From Sphingomonas sp. UBA978 (GTDB taxonomy: Bacteria; Pseudomonadota; Alphaproteobacteria; Sphingomonadales; Sphingomonadaceae): a stretch of DNA of 64,000 nt. This document shows, one piece after another, positions 1 to 8,611 of this stretch. A model generated the notes under the pieces. That model saw only the letters and a list, made by a program, of their open reading frames with translations, was not told the origin of the DNA and made no database searches. A program made the position numbers and the translations under genes. Within the stretch, counting starts at the first letter, position 1, and each line of letters begins with the position of its first letter. The stretch covers positions 1-64,000 of the forward strand of contig NZ_DBBS01000021.1 of NCBI RefSeq assembly GCF_002292295.1, in the 5' to 3' direction.

Positions 1-1
1 C

Positions 2-742
<741 letters not shown>

Positions 743-782
743 GATAGCGGATCGGCGCCCCGGCGCCGGCCCGACACGCGGC

Positions 783-830
783 GGCCCGGCTCTCCTCAAA
801 AAAGGAGAGTCGGGCCGTTGCCATTTAATG
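783..830 (+). terminator. Stem-loop after tuf (terminator-like)
   Basis: A 14-bp stem (783-796 with 803-816, one G-T wobble) closes a six-base A-rich loop 40 bases after the tuf stop. The following tract (GTTGCCATTTAA) is only weakly T-rich, so termination may be partial. It probably separates tuf from the S10 operon. Confidence 0.6.
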
Positions 831-1000
831 AGGGCTCCTTTAAGGGCGCCCCTTCAAGTTTTACTGAGTTACGGCTCTTTCTCGTCGCCCCCGCCCAGCG
901 TGGGGGTCTCATCCCGCCGGTCCAGCACCAGCGGCACGAGTCCTACGCTTCCATGCGGAGGAGACGGCCGGGGTCGTGCTCCATCGCATCGGTAGGGATC
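831..1000 (+). promoter_or_regulatory. Leader region before rpsJ
   Basis: These 170 untranslated bases separate the tuf stem-loop from rpsJ. A bulged hairpin forms between the C-run near 888 and the G-run near 901. I cannot place a convincing -35/-10 pair, although a promoter or an S10-type leader would be expected here. The only ribosome-binding signal is a weak AGGG before the rpsJ ATG. Confidence 0.3.
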
Positions 1001-1309
1001 ATGGACAGCAACATCCGCATTCGCCTCAAGGCGTTCGATCATCGCGTGCTCGACCAGGCGACCGGCGACATCGCCGACACCGCGCGTCGTACCGGCGCGC
1101 TCATCCGCGGTCCGATTCCGCTGCCCACGCGCATCGAGAAGTTCACCGTCAACCGCGGTCCGCACATCGACAAGAAGTCGCGCGAGCAGTTCGAGGTCCG
1201 CACCTACAAGCGCATGCTCGACATCGTGCAGCCGACCCCGCAGACGGTCGACGCGCTGATGAAGCTCGACCTCGCCGCGGGCGTTGACGTCGAGATCAAG
1301 CTGGCGTAA
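1001..1309 (+). CDS. rpsJ: 30S ribosomal protein S10
   Basis: S10 sits in the 30S head and, in many bacteria, also serves as the NusE antitermination factor. The 102-residue product has the normal length and typical segments (MDSNIRIRLKAFDHRVLD, RRTGALIRGPIPLPT, SREQFEVRTYKRMLDI). The frame is open upstream to 818, but the family N-terminus fixes the ATG at 1001, with AGGG eight bases before it. The next gene, rplC, is unusually far away (287 bases), with strong secondary structure between them. Confidence 0.98.
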   Translation: MDSNIRIRLKAFDHRVLDQATGDIADTARRTGALIRGPIPLPTRIEKFTVNRGPHIDKKSREQFEVRTYKRMLDIVQPTPQTVDALMKLDLAAGVDVEIKLA

Positions 1310-1596
1310 TGGCCCGCATCCCGCGGTCGACGTCGATTCCCGCGGGTTTGCCGTTTCCGCCCTGGCGGAGCGGCCGGTTTGGGAACTCCGTCCTGCGGAG
1401 CACCTGACAGACACGAGATACCGCCGGCTCCCCGGAGCCGGGACAGCGTCTCCCGTCATGTCCCCGGCAACGGGGGCGACCAGCCCGGGACGGGGCGACG
1501 CAAAGACCTACGGGCTGGACTGGCACCGTTTCGGCGGTGTCGCACGCACGCACGGGAATGGTCCCGGGCGTGCCTCTGTAAAAGGAGTGCAGGATC
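1310..1596 (+). promoter_or_regulatory. Highly structured rpsJ-rplC spacer (candidate cis-regulatory RNA)
   Basis: These 287 non-coding bases lie where S10 operons usually have a few. Successive perfect stems can be drawn: 1320-1326 with 1340-1346; 1356-1361 with 1364-1369; 1386-1390 with 1396-1400; 1424-1431 with 1434-1441; 1462-1466 with 1471-1475, closing a GCAA (GNRA-type) tetraloop; 1480-1487 with 1511-1518; and 1524-1528 with 1535-1539. The last hairpin is followed by a GGAG ribosome-binding site for rplC. The region may be a leader for autoregulation or an RNA-processing site. Function is inferred. Confidence 0.45.
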
Positions 1597-2346
1597 ATGC
1601 GTACTGGCGTGATCGCGAAGAAAATGGGTATGACCCGCCTGTTCCAGGACGACGGCCGCCACGTGCCGGTCACCGTTCTGCAACTCGAAGGCCTCCAGGT
1701 CATTGCCCGTCGCGAACAAGATCGTGATGGCTATACCGCCGTCCAGCTCGGTGCTGGCGTCGCCAAGGCTAAGAATGTCGCCAAGCCGCAGCGCGGCCAC
1801 TTCGGCAAGGCCGAAGTCGAGCCCAAGGCGGTCGTCGCCGAATTCCGCGTCACCGAGGACAATCTCCTCGACGTCGGCGCAGAGATCTCGGCAGAGCATT
1901 TCGTCGCTGGCCAGCTGGTCGATATCCAGGGTCGTACCCAGGGTAAGGGCTTCGCCGGCGGCATGAAGCGCTGGAACTTCGGCGGTCTGCGCGCGACGCA
2001 CGGCGTGTCGGTGTCGCACCGTTCGCTCGGTTCGACCGGTCAGCGTCAGGATCCGGGTCGCGTCTTCAAGAACAAGAAGATGGCCGGCCACATGGGCGAC
2101 AAGTATCGCACGCAGCAGAACCTCGAGGTCGTCGGCACCGACGCCGAGCGCGGTCTGATCTTCGTGAAGGGTTCGGTCCCCGGTTCGAAGGGCGGCTGGC
2201 TGTTCGTGAAGGACGCGGTCAAGGTCAAGGCGCATGCCGAGGCTCCCTATCCCGCCAGCCTGAAGCAGGCTGCCAACAGCAACACCGCAGCCGACACGCC
2301 CGCAGAGACGAGCGCGCCGGAAGCTACCGACGGCCAGGAGGGCTGA
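1597..2346 (+). CDS. rplC: 50S ribosomal protein L3
   Basis: L3 is an early-assembling 23S rRNA-binding protein whose loop reaches toward the peptidyl-transferase centre. The protein begins MRTGVIAKKMGMTRLF and contains the central signature (GKGFAGGMKRWNF, then GGLRATHGVS). At 249 residues it exceeds the roughly 210-residue bacterial norm because of an Ala/Glu/Thr-rich, probably disordered C-terminal tail of about 40 residues. A GGAG site precedes the ATG. Two bases separate it from rplD. Confidence 0.98.
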   Translation: MRTGVIAKKMGMTRLFQDDGRHVPVTVLQLEGLQVIARREQDRDGYTAVQLGAGVAKAKNVAKPQRGHFGKAEVEPKAVVAEFRVTEDNLLDVGAEISAEHFVAGQLVDIQGRTQGKGFAGGMKRWNFGGLRATHGVSVSHRSLGSTGQRQDPGRVFKNKKMAGHMGDKYRTQQNLEVVGTDAERGLIFVKGSVPGSKGGWLFVKDAVKVKAHAEAPYPASLKQAANSNTAADTPAETSAPEATDGQEG

Positions 2347-2348
2347 AC

Positions 2349-2975
2349 GTGAAGGTCAAGGTTCAATCCTTCGCCGGCACCGCTGCGGCGGACGTCGAGC
2401 TCAACGACGAGGTCTTCGGCCTCGATCCGCGCGCCGACATCCTGCACCGCGTGGTCACCTGGCAGCTCGAGAAGCGTCGCGAGACGGCTCGTGGCACCCG
2501 CGAGCGTGCGGACGTCGCCCGCACCGGCAAGAAGTTCGGTCGCCAGAAGGGCGGCGGTACGGCTCGCCATGGCGATCGTCGCGCTCCCGTCTTCATCGGC
2601 GGTGGTAAGGCTCACGGCGCCCGCGTCCGCGACTTCAACCCCGGCCTGAACAAGAAGGTTCGCGCGCTCGGTCTCAAGATGGCTCTGTCGAGCCATGCCA
2701 AGGCCGGCTCGCTGATCGTCATGGACAGCATCGTGGTCGAGGGCAACAAGACCAAGACGCTGGTCGGCGATCTCGCCAAGGTCGGCTTCGGCAAGACCGC
2801 GCTGGTCATCGATGGCGACGCCGTCGAGACGAGCTTCGCGCTGGCCGCTGGCAACCTCCATGGCATCAACGTGATGCCGTCGGCCGGTGCCAACGTCTAT
2901 GACATCCTGAAGGCTGACACGCTGGTGCTGACCCGCGCGGCGGTCGAGAAGCTGGAGGCTCGCTTCAATGGCTAA
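2349..2975 (+). CDS. rplD: 50S ribosomal protein L4
   Basis: L4 is a primary 23S rRNA binder lining the exit tunnel. In E. coli it is also the autogenous repressor of the S10 operon; whether that holds here is unknown. The 208-residue product starts at GTG 2349 two bases after rplC and shows the tunnel-loop region (KKFGRQKGGGTARHGDRRAP). It overlaps the rplW start by eight bases, so translation is probably coupled. Confidence 0.97.
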   Translation: MKVKVQSFAGTAAADVELNDEVFGLDPRADILHRVVTWQLEKRRETARGTRERADVARTGKKFGRQKGGGTARHGDRRAPVFIGGGKAHGARVRDFNPGLNKKVRALGLKMALSSHAKAGSLIVMDSIVVEGNKTKTLVGDLAKVGFGKTALVIDGDAVETSFALAAGNLHGINVMPSAGANVYDILKADTLVLTRAAVEKLEARFNG

Positions 2976-3282
2976 GCAGCAGAAGGCCGTCGACAACCGT
3001 CATTATGACGTGATCGTCGCGCCGCACATCACCGAGAAGGCGACGCTGCTCTCCGAGCACAACGCCGTCGTGTTCAAGGTTGCGAACGACGCGACCAAGC
3101 CGCAGATCAAGGCTGCCGTCGAAGCTATCTTCGACGTCACCGTGACCGGCGTGAACACGATCGTCCAGAAGGGCAAGACCAAGAAGTGGAAGGGCGCTCC
3201 CTACCAGCGCTCCGACATGAAGAAGGCCATTGTCACCCTGAAGGACGGCCAGTCGATCGACGTAACCGAGGGGGCCAAGTAA
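2968..3282 (+). CDS. rplW: 50S ribosomal protein L23
   Basis: L23 lies at the exit-tunnel rim, where trigger factor and SRP dock. The 104-residue product contains VIVAPHITEKATLLSEHNAV and the loop VQKGKTKKWKGAPYQRSD, both typical of the family. Its ATG lies inside the end of rplD with GGAGG ten bases before it. One base separates it from rplB. Confidence 0.97.
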   Translation: MAKQQKAVDNRHYDVIVAPHITEKATLLSEHNAVVFKVANDATKPQIKAAVEAIFDVTVTGVNTIVQKGKTKKWKGAPYQRSDMKKAIVTLKDGQSIDVTEGAK

Positions 3283-3283
3283 G

Positions 3284-4123
3284 ATGGCACTCAAGCATTA
3301 TAACCCGACGAGCCCGGCCCGCCGCGGCCTGATCCTCGTCGACAAGTCCAGCCTGTACAAGGGCAAGCCGGTCAAGGCGCTGACCGAAGGCAAGCGCAAG
3401 ACCGGTGGTCGCAACAACAAGGGCCATGTGACCTCGCGCGGCATCGCCGGCGGTCACAAGCAGAAGTACCGCTACGTCGACTTCAAGCGTCGCAAGTGGG
3501 ACGTCGAGGGCACCGTCGAGCGGCTCGAGTACGATCCCAACCGCACCGCGTTCATCGCGCTGGTGAAGTATGCCGACGAAGAGCTGGCCTACATCATCGC
3601 GCCGCAGCGTCTGGCGCCGGGCGACAAGGTCCTCGCGGCCAAGAAGACCGACACCAAGCCGGGCAACGCGATGGAGATCGGCCAGGTCCCCGTCGGCACC
3701 ATCGTCCACAACGTGGAGATGAAGCCGGGCAAGGGTGGCCAGATCGCCCGTTCGGCCGGCACCTACGTGCAGGTCGTGGGTCGCGACCGCGGCATGGTCA
3801 TCGTCCGCCTCAACTCGGGCGAGCAGCGCTACATCCGTGGCGAGTGCATGGCGACGGTCGGTGCGGTGTCGAACCCGGACAACCAGAACCAGAACCTCGG
3901 CAAGGCCGGGCGTTCGCGCTGGATGGGCAAGCGTCCGCTGACCCGCGGCGTCGCCAAGAACCCGGTCGACCATCCGCACGGCGGTGGTGAAGGTCGGACC
4001 TCGGGCGGCCGTCATCCGGTCACCCCGTGGGGCAAGCCGACGAAGGGTGCGCGCACCCGTCACAATAAGTCGACCGACAAGATGATTATCCGGTCGCGTC
4101 ATTCGACTAAGAGGAAGGGCTAA
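3284..4123 (+). CDS. rplB: 50S ribosomal protein L2
   Basis: L2 is a universal protein needed for subunit joining and peptidyl transfer. The 279-residue protein has the expected N-terminus (LKHYNPTSPARRGLILVDKS) and the conserved C-terminal signature with the important histidine (NPVDHPHGGGEGRTSGGRHP). Length is normal. It is followed by rpsS after two bases. Confidence 0.98.
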   Translation: MALKHYNPTSPARRGLILVDKSSLYKGKPVKALTEGKRKTGGRNNKGHVTSRGIAGGHKQKYRYVDFKRRKWDVEGTVERLEYDPNRTAFIALVKYADEELAYIIAPQRLAPGDKVLAAKKTDTKPGNAMEIGQVPVGTIVHNVEMKPGKGGQIARSAGTYVQVVGRDRGMVIVRLNSGEQRYIRGECMATVGAVSNPDNQNQNLGKAGRSRWMGKRPLTRGVAKNPVDHPHGGGEGRTSGGRHPVTPWGKPTKGARTRHNKSTDKMIIRSRHSTKRKG

Positions 4124-4125
4124 CC

Positions 4126-4401
4126 ATGGCTCGTTCAGTCTGGAAGGGCCCGTTCGTCGAACTGAGCCTTCTCAAGAAGGCGGAAACCGCGCAGGACGCC
4201 GGTGGCCGCGCGCCGATCAAGACCTGGTCGCGTCGTTCCACCATCCTGCCGTCGTTCGTCGGCCTCACGTTCAACGTCTACAACGGCCGCAAGTTCGTGC
4301 CGGTGTCGGTCAATGAAGACATGGTCGGCATGAAGCTGGGTGAATTCGCGCCGACGCGCTATTTCCCCGGCCACGCCGCCGACAAGAAGGGCAAGCGCTG
4401 A
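4126..4401 (+). CDS. rpsS: 30S ribosomal protein S19
   Basis: S19 pairs with S13 in the 30S head near the A and P sites. The 91-residue product begins ARSVWKGPFVELSLLKKAE and has the usual centre (WSRRSTILPSFVGLTFNVYN). Its stop overlaps the rplV start (TGATG), indicating translational coupling. Confidence 0.97.
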   Translation: MARSVWKGPFVELSLLKKAETAQDAGGRAPIKTWSRRSTILPSFVGLTFNVYNGRKFVPVSVNEDMVGMKLGEFAPTRYFPGHAADKKGKR

Positions 4402-4778
4402 TGAGCAAGCCAGTCTCCCCCCGCAAGGTCGGCGAAAAGGAAGCCCTTTCCGTCGGCACGCAGATCCGCGGTTCGGCGCAGAAGCTGAACCTGGTCGCTG
4501 CCCTGATCCGCAACAAGCCGGTCGGCGACGCGATGAACATCCTTGCCTTCTCGACGAAGGCGATGGCGGTCGACGCGCGCAAGGTGCTGGCCTCGGCCAT
4601 CGCCAATGCCGAGAACAACCACAACCTCGACGTCGACGCCCTCGTCGTCGCCGAGGCGTCGGTCGGCAAGTCGATCACCATGAAGCGCTTCGCGACCCGC
4701 GGCCGTGGCAAGTCCACCCGCATCCTGAAGCCGTTCAGCCGTCTGCGCATCGTCGTGCGCGAGCAGGAAGAAGCATAA
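4401..4778 (+). CDS. rplV: 50S ribosomal protein L22
   Basis: L22 touches all 23S rRNA domains and its beta-hairpin lines the exit tunnel. The 125-residue protein is about 15 longer than the E. coli form at the N-terminus, as is common in alphaproteobacteria. It carries the C-terminal hairpin motif (RFATRGRGKSTRILKPFSRL). It starts inside the rpsS stop and its own stop overlaps the rpsC ATG. Confidence 0.97.
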   Translation: MSKPVSPRKVGEKEALSVGTQIRGSAQKLNLVAALIRNKPVGDAMNILAFSTKAMAVDARKVLASAIANAENNHNLDVDALVVAEASVGKSITMKRFATRGRGKSTRILKPFSRLRIVVREQEEA

Positions 4779-5485
4779 TGGGTCACAAGAGCAACCCCAT
4801 CGGCATGCGGCTCCAGATCAACCGGACCTGGGACAGCCGCTGGTTCGCCGAGGGCCATGATTATGGCCAGCTGCTGCTGGAGGATCTGAAGATCCGCGCC
4901 TTCATCATGAAGACGCTGCCGCAGGCCGCCATCTCCAAGGTCGTCATCGAGCGTCCGGCCAAGCTGTGCCGCATCTCGATCTTCGCTGCCCGTCCCGGTG
5001 TCATCATCGGCAAGAAGGGCTCGGACATCGAGAAGCTGCGCAAGACGATCGGCGCGATGACCAAGTCCGACGTGTCGCTGAACATCGTCGAGATCCGCAA
5101 GCCGGAGATCGACGCCAAGCTCGTCGCACAGGGGATCGCCGATCAGCTCGAGCGCCGTATCGCCTTCCGCCGCGCCATGAAGCGTGCGGTGCAGTCGGCG
5201 ATGCGCCTGGGTGCCGACGGCATCCGCGTCGCCTGCGGCGGCCGCCTCGGCGGCGCCGAGATCGCGCGTTCGGAAAGCTATCGCGAAGGTCGGGTTCCGC
5301 TGCACACGCTGCGCGCGAACATCGATTATGCCGAGGCCCAGGCCCACACGTCCTACGGCGTGTGCGGCGTGAAGGTCTGGGTCTTCAAGGGCGAGATCCT
5401 CGGCCATGACCCGATGGCGCAGGACCGGCTGATGATGGAGGCTCAGACCTCCGGCGTCCGCCCGGCCCGCGACGACCGTCGTTAA
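4778..5485 (+). CDS. rpsC: 30S ribosomal protein S3
   Basis: S3 forms part of the mRNA entry channel. The frame is open from 4340, but the conserved N-terminus MGHKSNPIGMRLQINRTWDS fixes the start at 4778, overlapping the rplV stop by one base (TAATG). The 235-residue product has a KH domain (PGVIIGKKGSDIEKLRK) and the C-terminal S3 domain (EGRVPLHTLRANIDY). Thirteen bases separate it from rplP. Confidence 0.97.
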   Translation: MGHKSNPIGMRLQINRTWDSRWFAEGHDYGQLLLEDLKIRAFIMKTLPQAAISKVVIERPAKLCRISIFAARPGVIIGKKGSDIEKLRKTIGAMTKSDVSLNIVEIRKPEIDAKLVAQGIADQLERRIAFRRAMKRAVQSAMRLGADGIRVACGGRLGGAEIARSESYREGRVPLHTLRANIDYAEAQAHTSYGVCGVKVWVFKGEILGHDPMAQDRLMMEAQTSGVRPARDDRR

Positions 5486-5498
5486 GGACTGACACGAT

Positions 5499-5933
5499 AT
5501 GTTGCAGCCAAAGCGCACCAAATTCCGCAAGGCCTTCAAGGGCCGCATCCATGGCGACGCCAAGGGTGGCACCAGCCTCAACTTCGGGTCGTACGGCCTG
5601 AAGGCGATGGAGCCGGAGCGGATCACCGCACGCCAGATCGAGGCGGCCCGCCGCGCGATCACGCGTCACATCAAGCGCCAGGGGCGTTTGTGGATCCGCA
5701 TCTTCCCGGACGTTCCCGTCTCGTCGAAGCCGGCCGAAGTCCGCATGGGCTCGGGCAAGGGTTCGCCGGAGTTCTGGGCCGCCCGCGTCAAGCCGGGCCG
5801 GATCCTGTTCGAGCTCGACGGCGTCGAAGGCAAGATCGCTGCCGAAGCGTTCGAGCGCGCCGCGATGAAGCTCCCGATCAAAGTCAAGGTCGTCGCCCGC
5901 CTGGGTGACACCAGCCACCTCGGAGGCGAATGA
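5499..5933 (+). CDS. rplP: 50S ribosomal protein L16
   Basis: L16 organises the A-site region of the 50S. The 144-residue product begins MLQPKRTKFRKAFKGRIHG and includes GSYGLKAMEPERITARQIE and MGSGKGSPEFWAARVKPGR, the L16 signatures. Length is close to the bacterial norm. GGAGG near its 3' end serves the next gene, rpmC. Confidence 0.97.
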   Translation: MLQPKRTKFRKAFKGRIHGDAKGGTSLNFGSYGLKAMEPERITARQIEAARRAITRHIKRQGRLWIRIFPDVPVSSKPAEVRMGSGKGSPEFWAARVKPGRILFELDGVEGKIAAEAFERAAMKLPIKVKVVARLGDTSHLGGE

Positions 5934-5937
5934 TATC

Positions 5938-6141
5938 ATGGCAAAGACCGATTTCGTCAGCCAGAGCGACGATCAGCTGTCCGAGAACCTCGGCCAGCTG
6001 AAGCGCGAGCAGTTCAATCTCCGCTTCCAGGCGGCGACGAACCAGCTCGAAAAGCCGAGCCGCGTCAAGGAAGTCCGTCGCGACATCGCGCGGATCAAGA
6101 CCCTCCAGGCGCAGCGCACCAGCGCCGCGGCTGCCAAGTAA
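5938..6141 (+). CDS. rpmC: 50S ribosomal protein L29
   Basis: L29 is a small helical-hairpin protein beside L23 at the tunnel exit. The 67-residue product shows the family pattern LGQLKREQFNLRFQAATNQL then VRRDIARIKTL. The frame is open from 5905, but ATG 5938 gives the normal length and has GGAGG upstream. Four bases separate it from rplP. Confidence 0.95.
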   Translation: MAKTDFVSQSDDQLSENLGQLKREQFNLRFQAATNQLEKPSRVKEVRRDIARIKTLQAQRTSAAAAK

Positions 6142-6153
6142 GGATAGTAGCAC

Positions 6154-6426
6154 ATGCCTAAGCGCGTGCTGACCGGGCTGATCGTCTCCGACAAGGGCGA
6201 CAAGACGGTGGTTGTGAATGTCGAGCGCAAGGTCAAGCACCCGCTCTACGGCAAGATCATCCGTCGTTCGAAGAAGTACCACGCCCATGACGAGGCGAAC
6301 GAATACAAGCAGGGTGAGACCGTGCGCATCGAAGAGACCGCGCCGATCTCCAAGCTGAAGACCTGGAAGGTCGTCGATCGGGTCAACACCCATGCGACGC
6401 CCGAGCGGGTCGACGTCGACGCATAA
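6154..6426 (+). CDS. rpsQ: 30S ribosomal protein S17
   Basis: S17 is an OB-fold protein binding the 5' domain of 16S rRNA. The 90-residue product has the typical motifs LTGLIVSDKGDKTVVVNVER and HPLYGKIIRRSKKYHAHDE. It is the last gene of the first block: a 166-base structured spacer, rather than direct contact, follows before rplN. Confidence 0.97.
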   Translation: MPKRVLTGLIVSDKGDKTVVVNVERKVKHPLYGKIIRRSKKYHAHDEANEYKQGETVRIEETAPISKLKTWKVVDRVNTHATPERVDVDA

Positions 6427-6460
6427 TCCGGTGCCGGCTCCGGCCGGCTGACCGGATGAG

Positions 6461-6543
6461 GGCAGGGGGCTTGCCTCCTGCCAGCGGAGTGGTTACAGGG
6501 CCGCTCCCCCGGTGCAGTTCGCTGCGCCGGGGTCATTATTTTA
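6461..6543 (+). terminator. Tandem hairpins in the rpsQ-rplN spacer; the second is terminator-like
   Basis: The first hairpin pairs 6461-6469 with 6474-6482 (nine bp, one wobble, four-base loop). The second pairs 6507-6517 with 6522-6532 (11 bp, one T-G wobble) around a TTCG tetraloop and is followed directly by TCATTATTTTA. The second has the form of an intrinsic terminator or attenuator, yet lies inside the ribosomal operon. How efficiently it terminates is unknown. Confidence 0.6.
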
Positions 6544-6592
6544 GGCGGGGTTGGGTCGGTATCCACCCCATAGACGAGAAGGAAATGGATCG

Positions 6593-6961
6593 ATGATCCA
6601 GATGCAATCCAATCTCGACGTCGCTGACAACAGCGGCGCGAAGCGGGTGCAGTGCATCAAGGTGCTGGGCGGCTCGAAGCGTCGCACGGCATCGGTTGGC
6701 GACATCATCGTCGTCAGCATCAAGGAAGCACAGCCCCGCGGTAAGGTGAAGAAGGGTGACGTGCATCGCGCCGTCATCGTCCGCACCGCCAAGGACATCC
6801 ACCGTGCCGATGGCTCGACCATCCGCTTCGACGGCAACGCCGCCGTCCTGGTCAACAAGAACGAGGAGCCGATCGGCACCCGTATCTTCGGCCCGGTCGT
6901 GCGCGAGCTGCGTGGCAAGAAGCACATGAAGATCATCTCTCTCGCTCCCGAGGTGCTGTAA
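6593..6961 (+). CDS. rplN: 50S ribosomal protein L14
   Basis: L14 forms inter-subunit bridges and is a docking site for the silencing factor RsfS. The 122-residue product has exactly the family length and begins MIQMQSNLDVADNSGAKRVQ. The frame is open from 6551, but ATG 6593 is the family start, with AAGGA upstream. It opens the second block after the structured spacer. Its stop overlaps the rplX ATG. Confidence 0.97.
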   Translation: MIQMQSNLDVADNSGAKRVQCIKVLGGSKRRTASVGDIIVVSIKEAQPRGKVKKGDVHRAVIVRTAKDIHRADGSTIRFDGNAAVLVNKNEEPIGTRIFGPVVRELRGKKHMKIISLAPEVL

Positions 6962-7278
6962 TGGCTGCCGCGAAGATCAAGAAGGGTGACCGCGTCGTCG
7001 TTCTGTCCGGCAAGGACAAGGGCAAGACCGGCACCGTGACGCTGGCGATGCCCAAGGACGGCAAGGTCGTGGTCGAGGGCGTGAACATTGCGACCCGCCA
7101 CAAGAAGCCGACCCAGGCGAACCCGCAGGGCGGCCTCGAGAAGATCGAAGCGCCGCTGCACATCTCGAAGGTCGCGCACGTGACCGCCGACGGCGAGCCC
7201 ACCCGCGTCCGTTTCGAGACGCAGGACGGCAAGAAGGTCCGCGTGGCCGTCAAGACCGGAGACAAGATCGATGGCTGA
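6961..7278 (+). CDS. rplX: 50S ribosomal protein L24
   Basis: L24 is an assembly-initiator protein with a KOW motif (IKKGDRVVVLSGKDKGKTG). The product has 105 residues, normal for the family. It starts within the rplN stop and overlaps rplE by eight bases, so the three genes are probably translationally coupled. Confidence 0.97.
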   Translation: MAAAKIKKGDRVVVLSGKDKGKTGTVTLAMPKDGKVVVEGVNIATRHKKPTQANPQGGLEKIEAPLHISKVAHVTADGEPTRVRFETQDGKKVRVAVKTGDKIDG

Positions 7279-7858
7279 TGCAGTCTACAAGCCCCGGATG
7301 AAGGGCCTCTACGAAGAGACCATCATCAAGGCGATGGTCGAGAAGTTCGGCTACAAGAACGTCAACGAGATCCCGCGTCTGGACAAGATCGTCCTGAACA
7401 TGGGTGTCGGCGAGGCGACCCAGGACAAGAAGCGCGTCGACCAGGCCGCTTCCGAGATGGAGCTGATCGCCGGTCAGAAGCCGGTGATCACCAAGGCGAA
7501 GAAGTCGATCGCGCAGTTCAAGCTGCGTGAAGGCATGCCGATCGGCGTGAAGGTCACCCTTCGCCGCGAGCGCATGTACGAATTCCTCGACCGGTTCATC
7601 ACGATCGCGCTTCCCCGCGTCCGCGATTTCCGCGGGCTCAACCCGAAGAGCTTCGACGGCCGTGGCAATTACGCCTGCGGCATCAAGGAGCAGATCGTGT
7701 TCCCCGAGATCAACTATGACCGCATCGACAAGGTGCGCGGCATGGACGTGATCGTCACCACCACTGCGAAGACCGACGACGAGGCGCGCGAGCTGCTGCG
7801 TCTGTTCGGTTTCCCGTTTCCTCAGCCCGAGGCTGAAGAGCAGAAGCAGGCTGCGTGA
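7271..7858 (+). CDS. rplE: 50S ribosomal protein L5
   Basis: L5 binds 5S rRNA and contacts P-site tRNA. The 195-residue product contains the signature IPRLDKIVLNMGVGEATQDK and the conserved RGLNPKSFDGRGNYACGIKE. About 15 extra C-terminal residues (Glu/Gln/Ala-rich) extend it beyond the E. coli length, typical of alphaproteobacteria. It overlaps rplX and is followed by rpsN after 41 bases. Confidence 0.97.
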   Translation: MADAVYKPRMKGLYEETIIKAMVEKFGYKNVNEIPRLDKIVLNMGVGEATQDKKRVDQAASEMELIAGQKPVITKAKKSIAQFKLREGMPIGVKVTLRRERMYEFLDRFITIALPRVRDFRGLNPKSFDGRGNYACGIKEQIVFPEINYDRIDKVRGMDVIVTTTAKTDDEARELLRLFGFPFPQPEAEEQKQAA

Positions 7859-7899
7859 GCAGCCTCGCTTTTCTGAAGTAAGGAAGAGAGCTTAAGTCC

Positions 7900-8205
7900 A
7901 TGGCGAAACTGAGTTCGATCAACAAGAATGAGCGTCGCAAGAAGCTTGTGAAGCAATATGCTCCCAAGCTGGCGAAGCTGAAGGCGATGGCCAATGACCA
8001 GAGCCTCGACGAGAGCGAGCGTCTGATCGCCCGCCTCAAGATGGCGGAACTGCCGCGCAACTCGAACCCGACCCGGATCCGCAACCGTTGCGAGATCACT
8101 GGTCGTCCGCGCGCTTACTACCGCAAGTTCCGTCTCGCTCGCGTGATGCTTCGTGATCTGGCCAACAAGGGCATGATCCCGGGCCTCACCAAGTCGAGCT
8201 GGTAA
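7900..8205 (+). CDS. rpsN: 30S ribosomal protein S14
   Basis: S14 sits in the 30S head near S3 and S10. The 101-residue product is the long, zinc-free type: it ends NRCEITGRPRAYYRKFRLAR then GMIPGLTKSSW and lacks the CxxC pairs of the short zinc form. AAGGA precedes the ATG by about 17 bases. Ten bases separate it from rpsH. Confidence 0.96.
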   Translation: MAKLSSINKNERRKKLVKQYAPKLAKLKAMANDQSLDESERLIARLKMAELPRNSNPTRIRNRCEITGRPRAYYRKFRLARVMLRDLANKGMIPGLTKSSW

Positions 8206-8215
8206 GGATTCAATC

Positions 8216-8611
8216 ATGGCATTGACCGATCCCCTGGGTGATTTGCTCACCCGCATCCGCAACGGCCAGCGCGCGAAGAAGGACTCCGTCCTTTCGCCCT
8301 CGTCGAAGCTGCGCATCCGCGTCCTCGACGTGCTCCAGCGCGAAGGCTACATCCGTGGCTACAGCGACGAGCAGATGGGCCCGGCCGCCGGCGTCCGCAT
8401 CGAGCTGAAGTATTTCGAGGGCCAGCCGGCGATCAAGCACGTCGCGCGCGTCTCGAAGCCCGGCCGCCGCGTCTATTCCGGCTCGCAGGAACTGCCGCGC
8501 GTCCGCAACGGCCTCGGCATCACCATCGTCTCGACGCCTCGCGGCGTTCTGTCCGACGCGGAAGCGCGCGAGCAGAATGTCGGCGGCGAAGTCCTTGCGG
8601 AGGTCTTCTGA
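8216..8611 (+). CDS. rpsH: 30S ribosomal protein S8
   Basis: S8 binds the central domain of 16S rRNA; in E. coli it is the autogenous repressor of the spc operon. The 131-residue product starts MALTDPLGDLLTRIRNGQ and ends with the conserved GLGITIVSTPRGVLSDAEAR. Length is normal. Its stop overlaps the rplF ATG by one base. Confidence 0.97.
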   Translation: MALTDPLGDLLTRIRNGQRAKKDSVLSPSSKLRIRVLDVLQREGYIRGYSDEQMGPAAGVRIELKYFEGQPAIKHVARVSKPGRRVYSGSQELPRVRNGLGITIVSTPRGVLSDAEAREQNVGGEVLAEVF

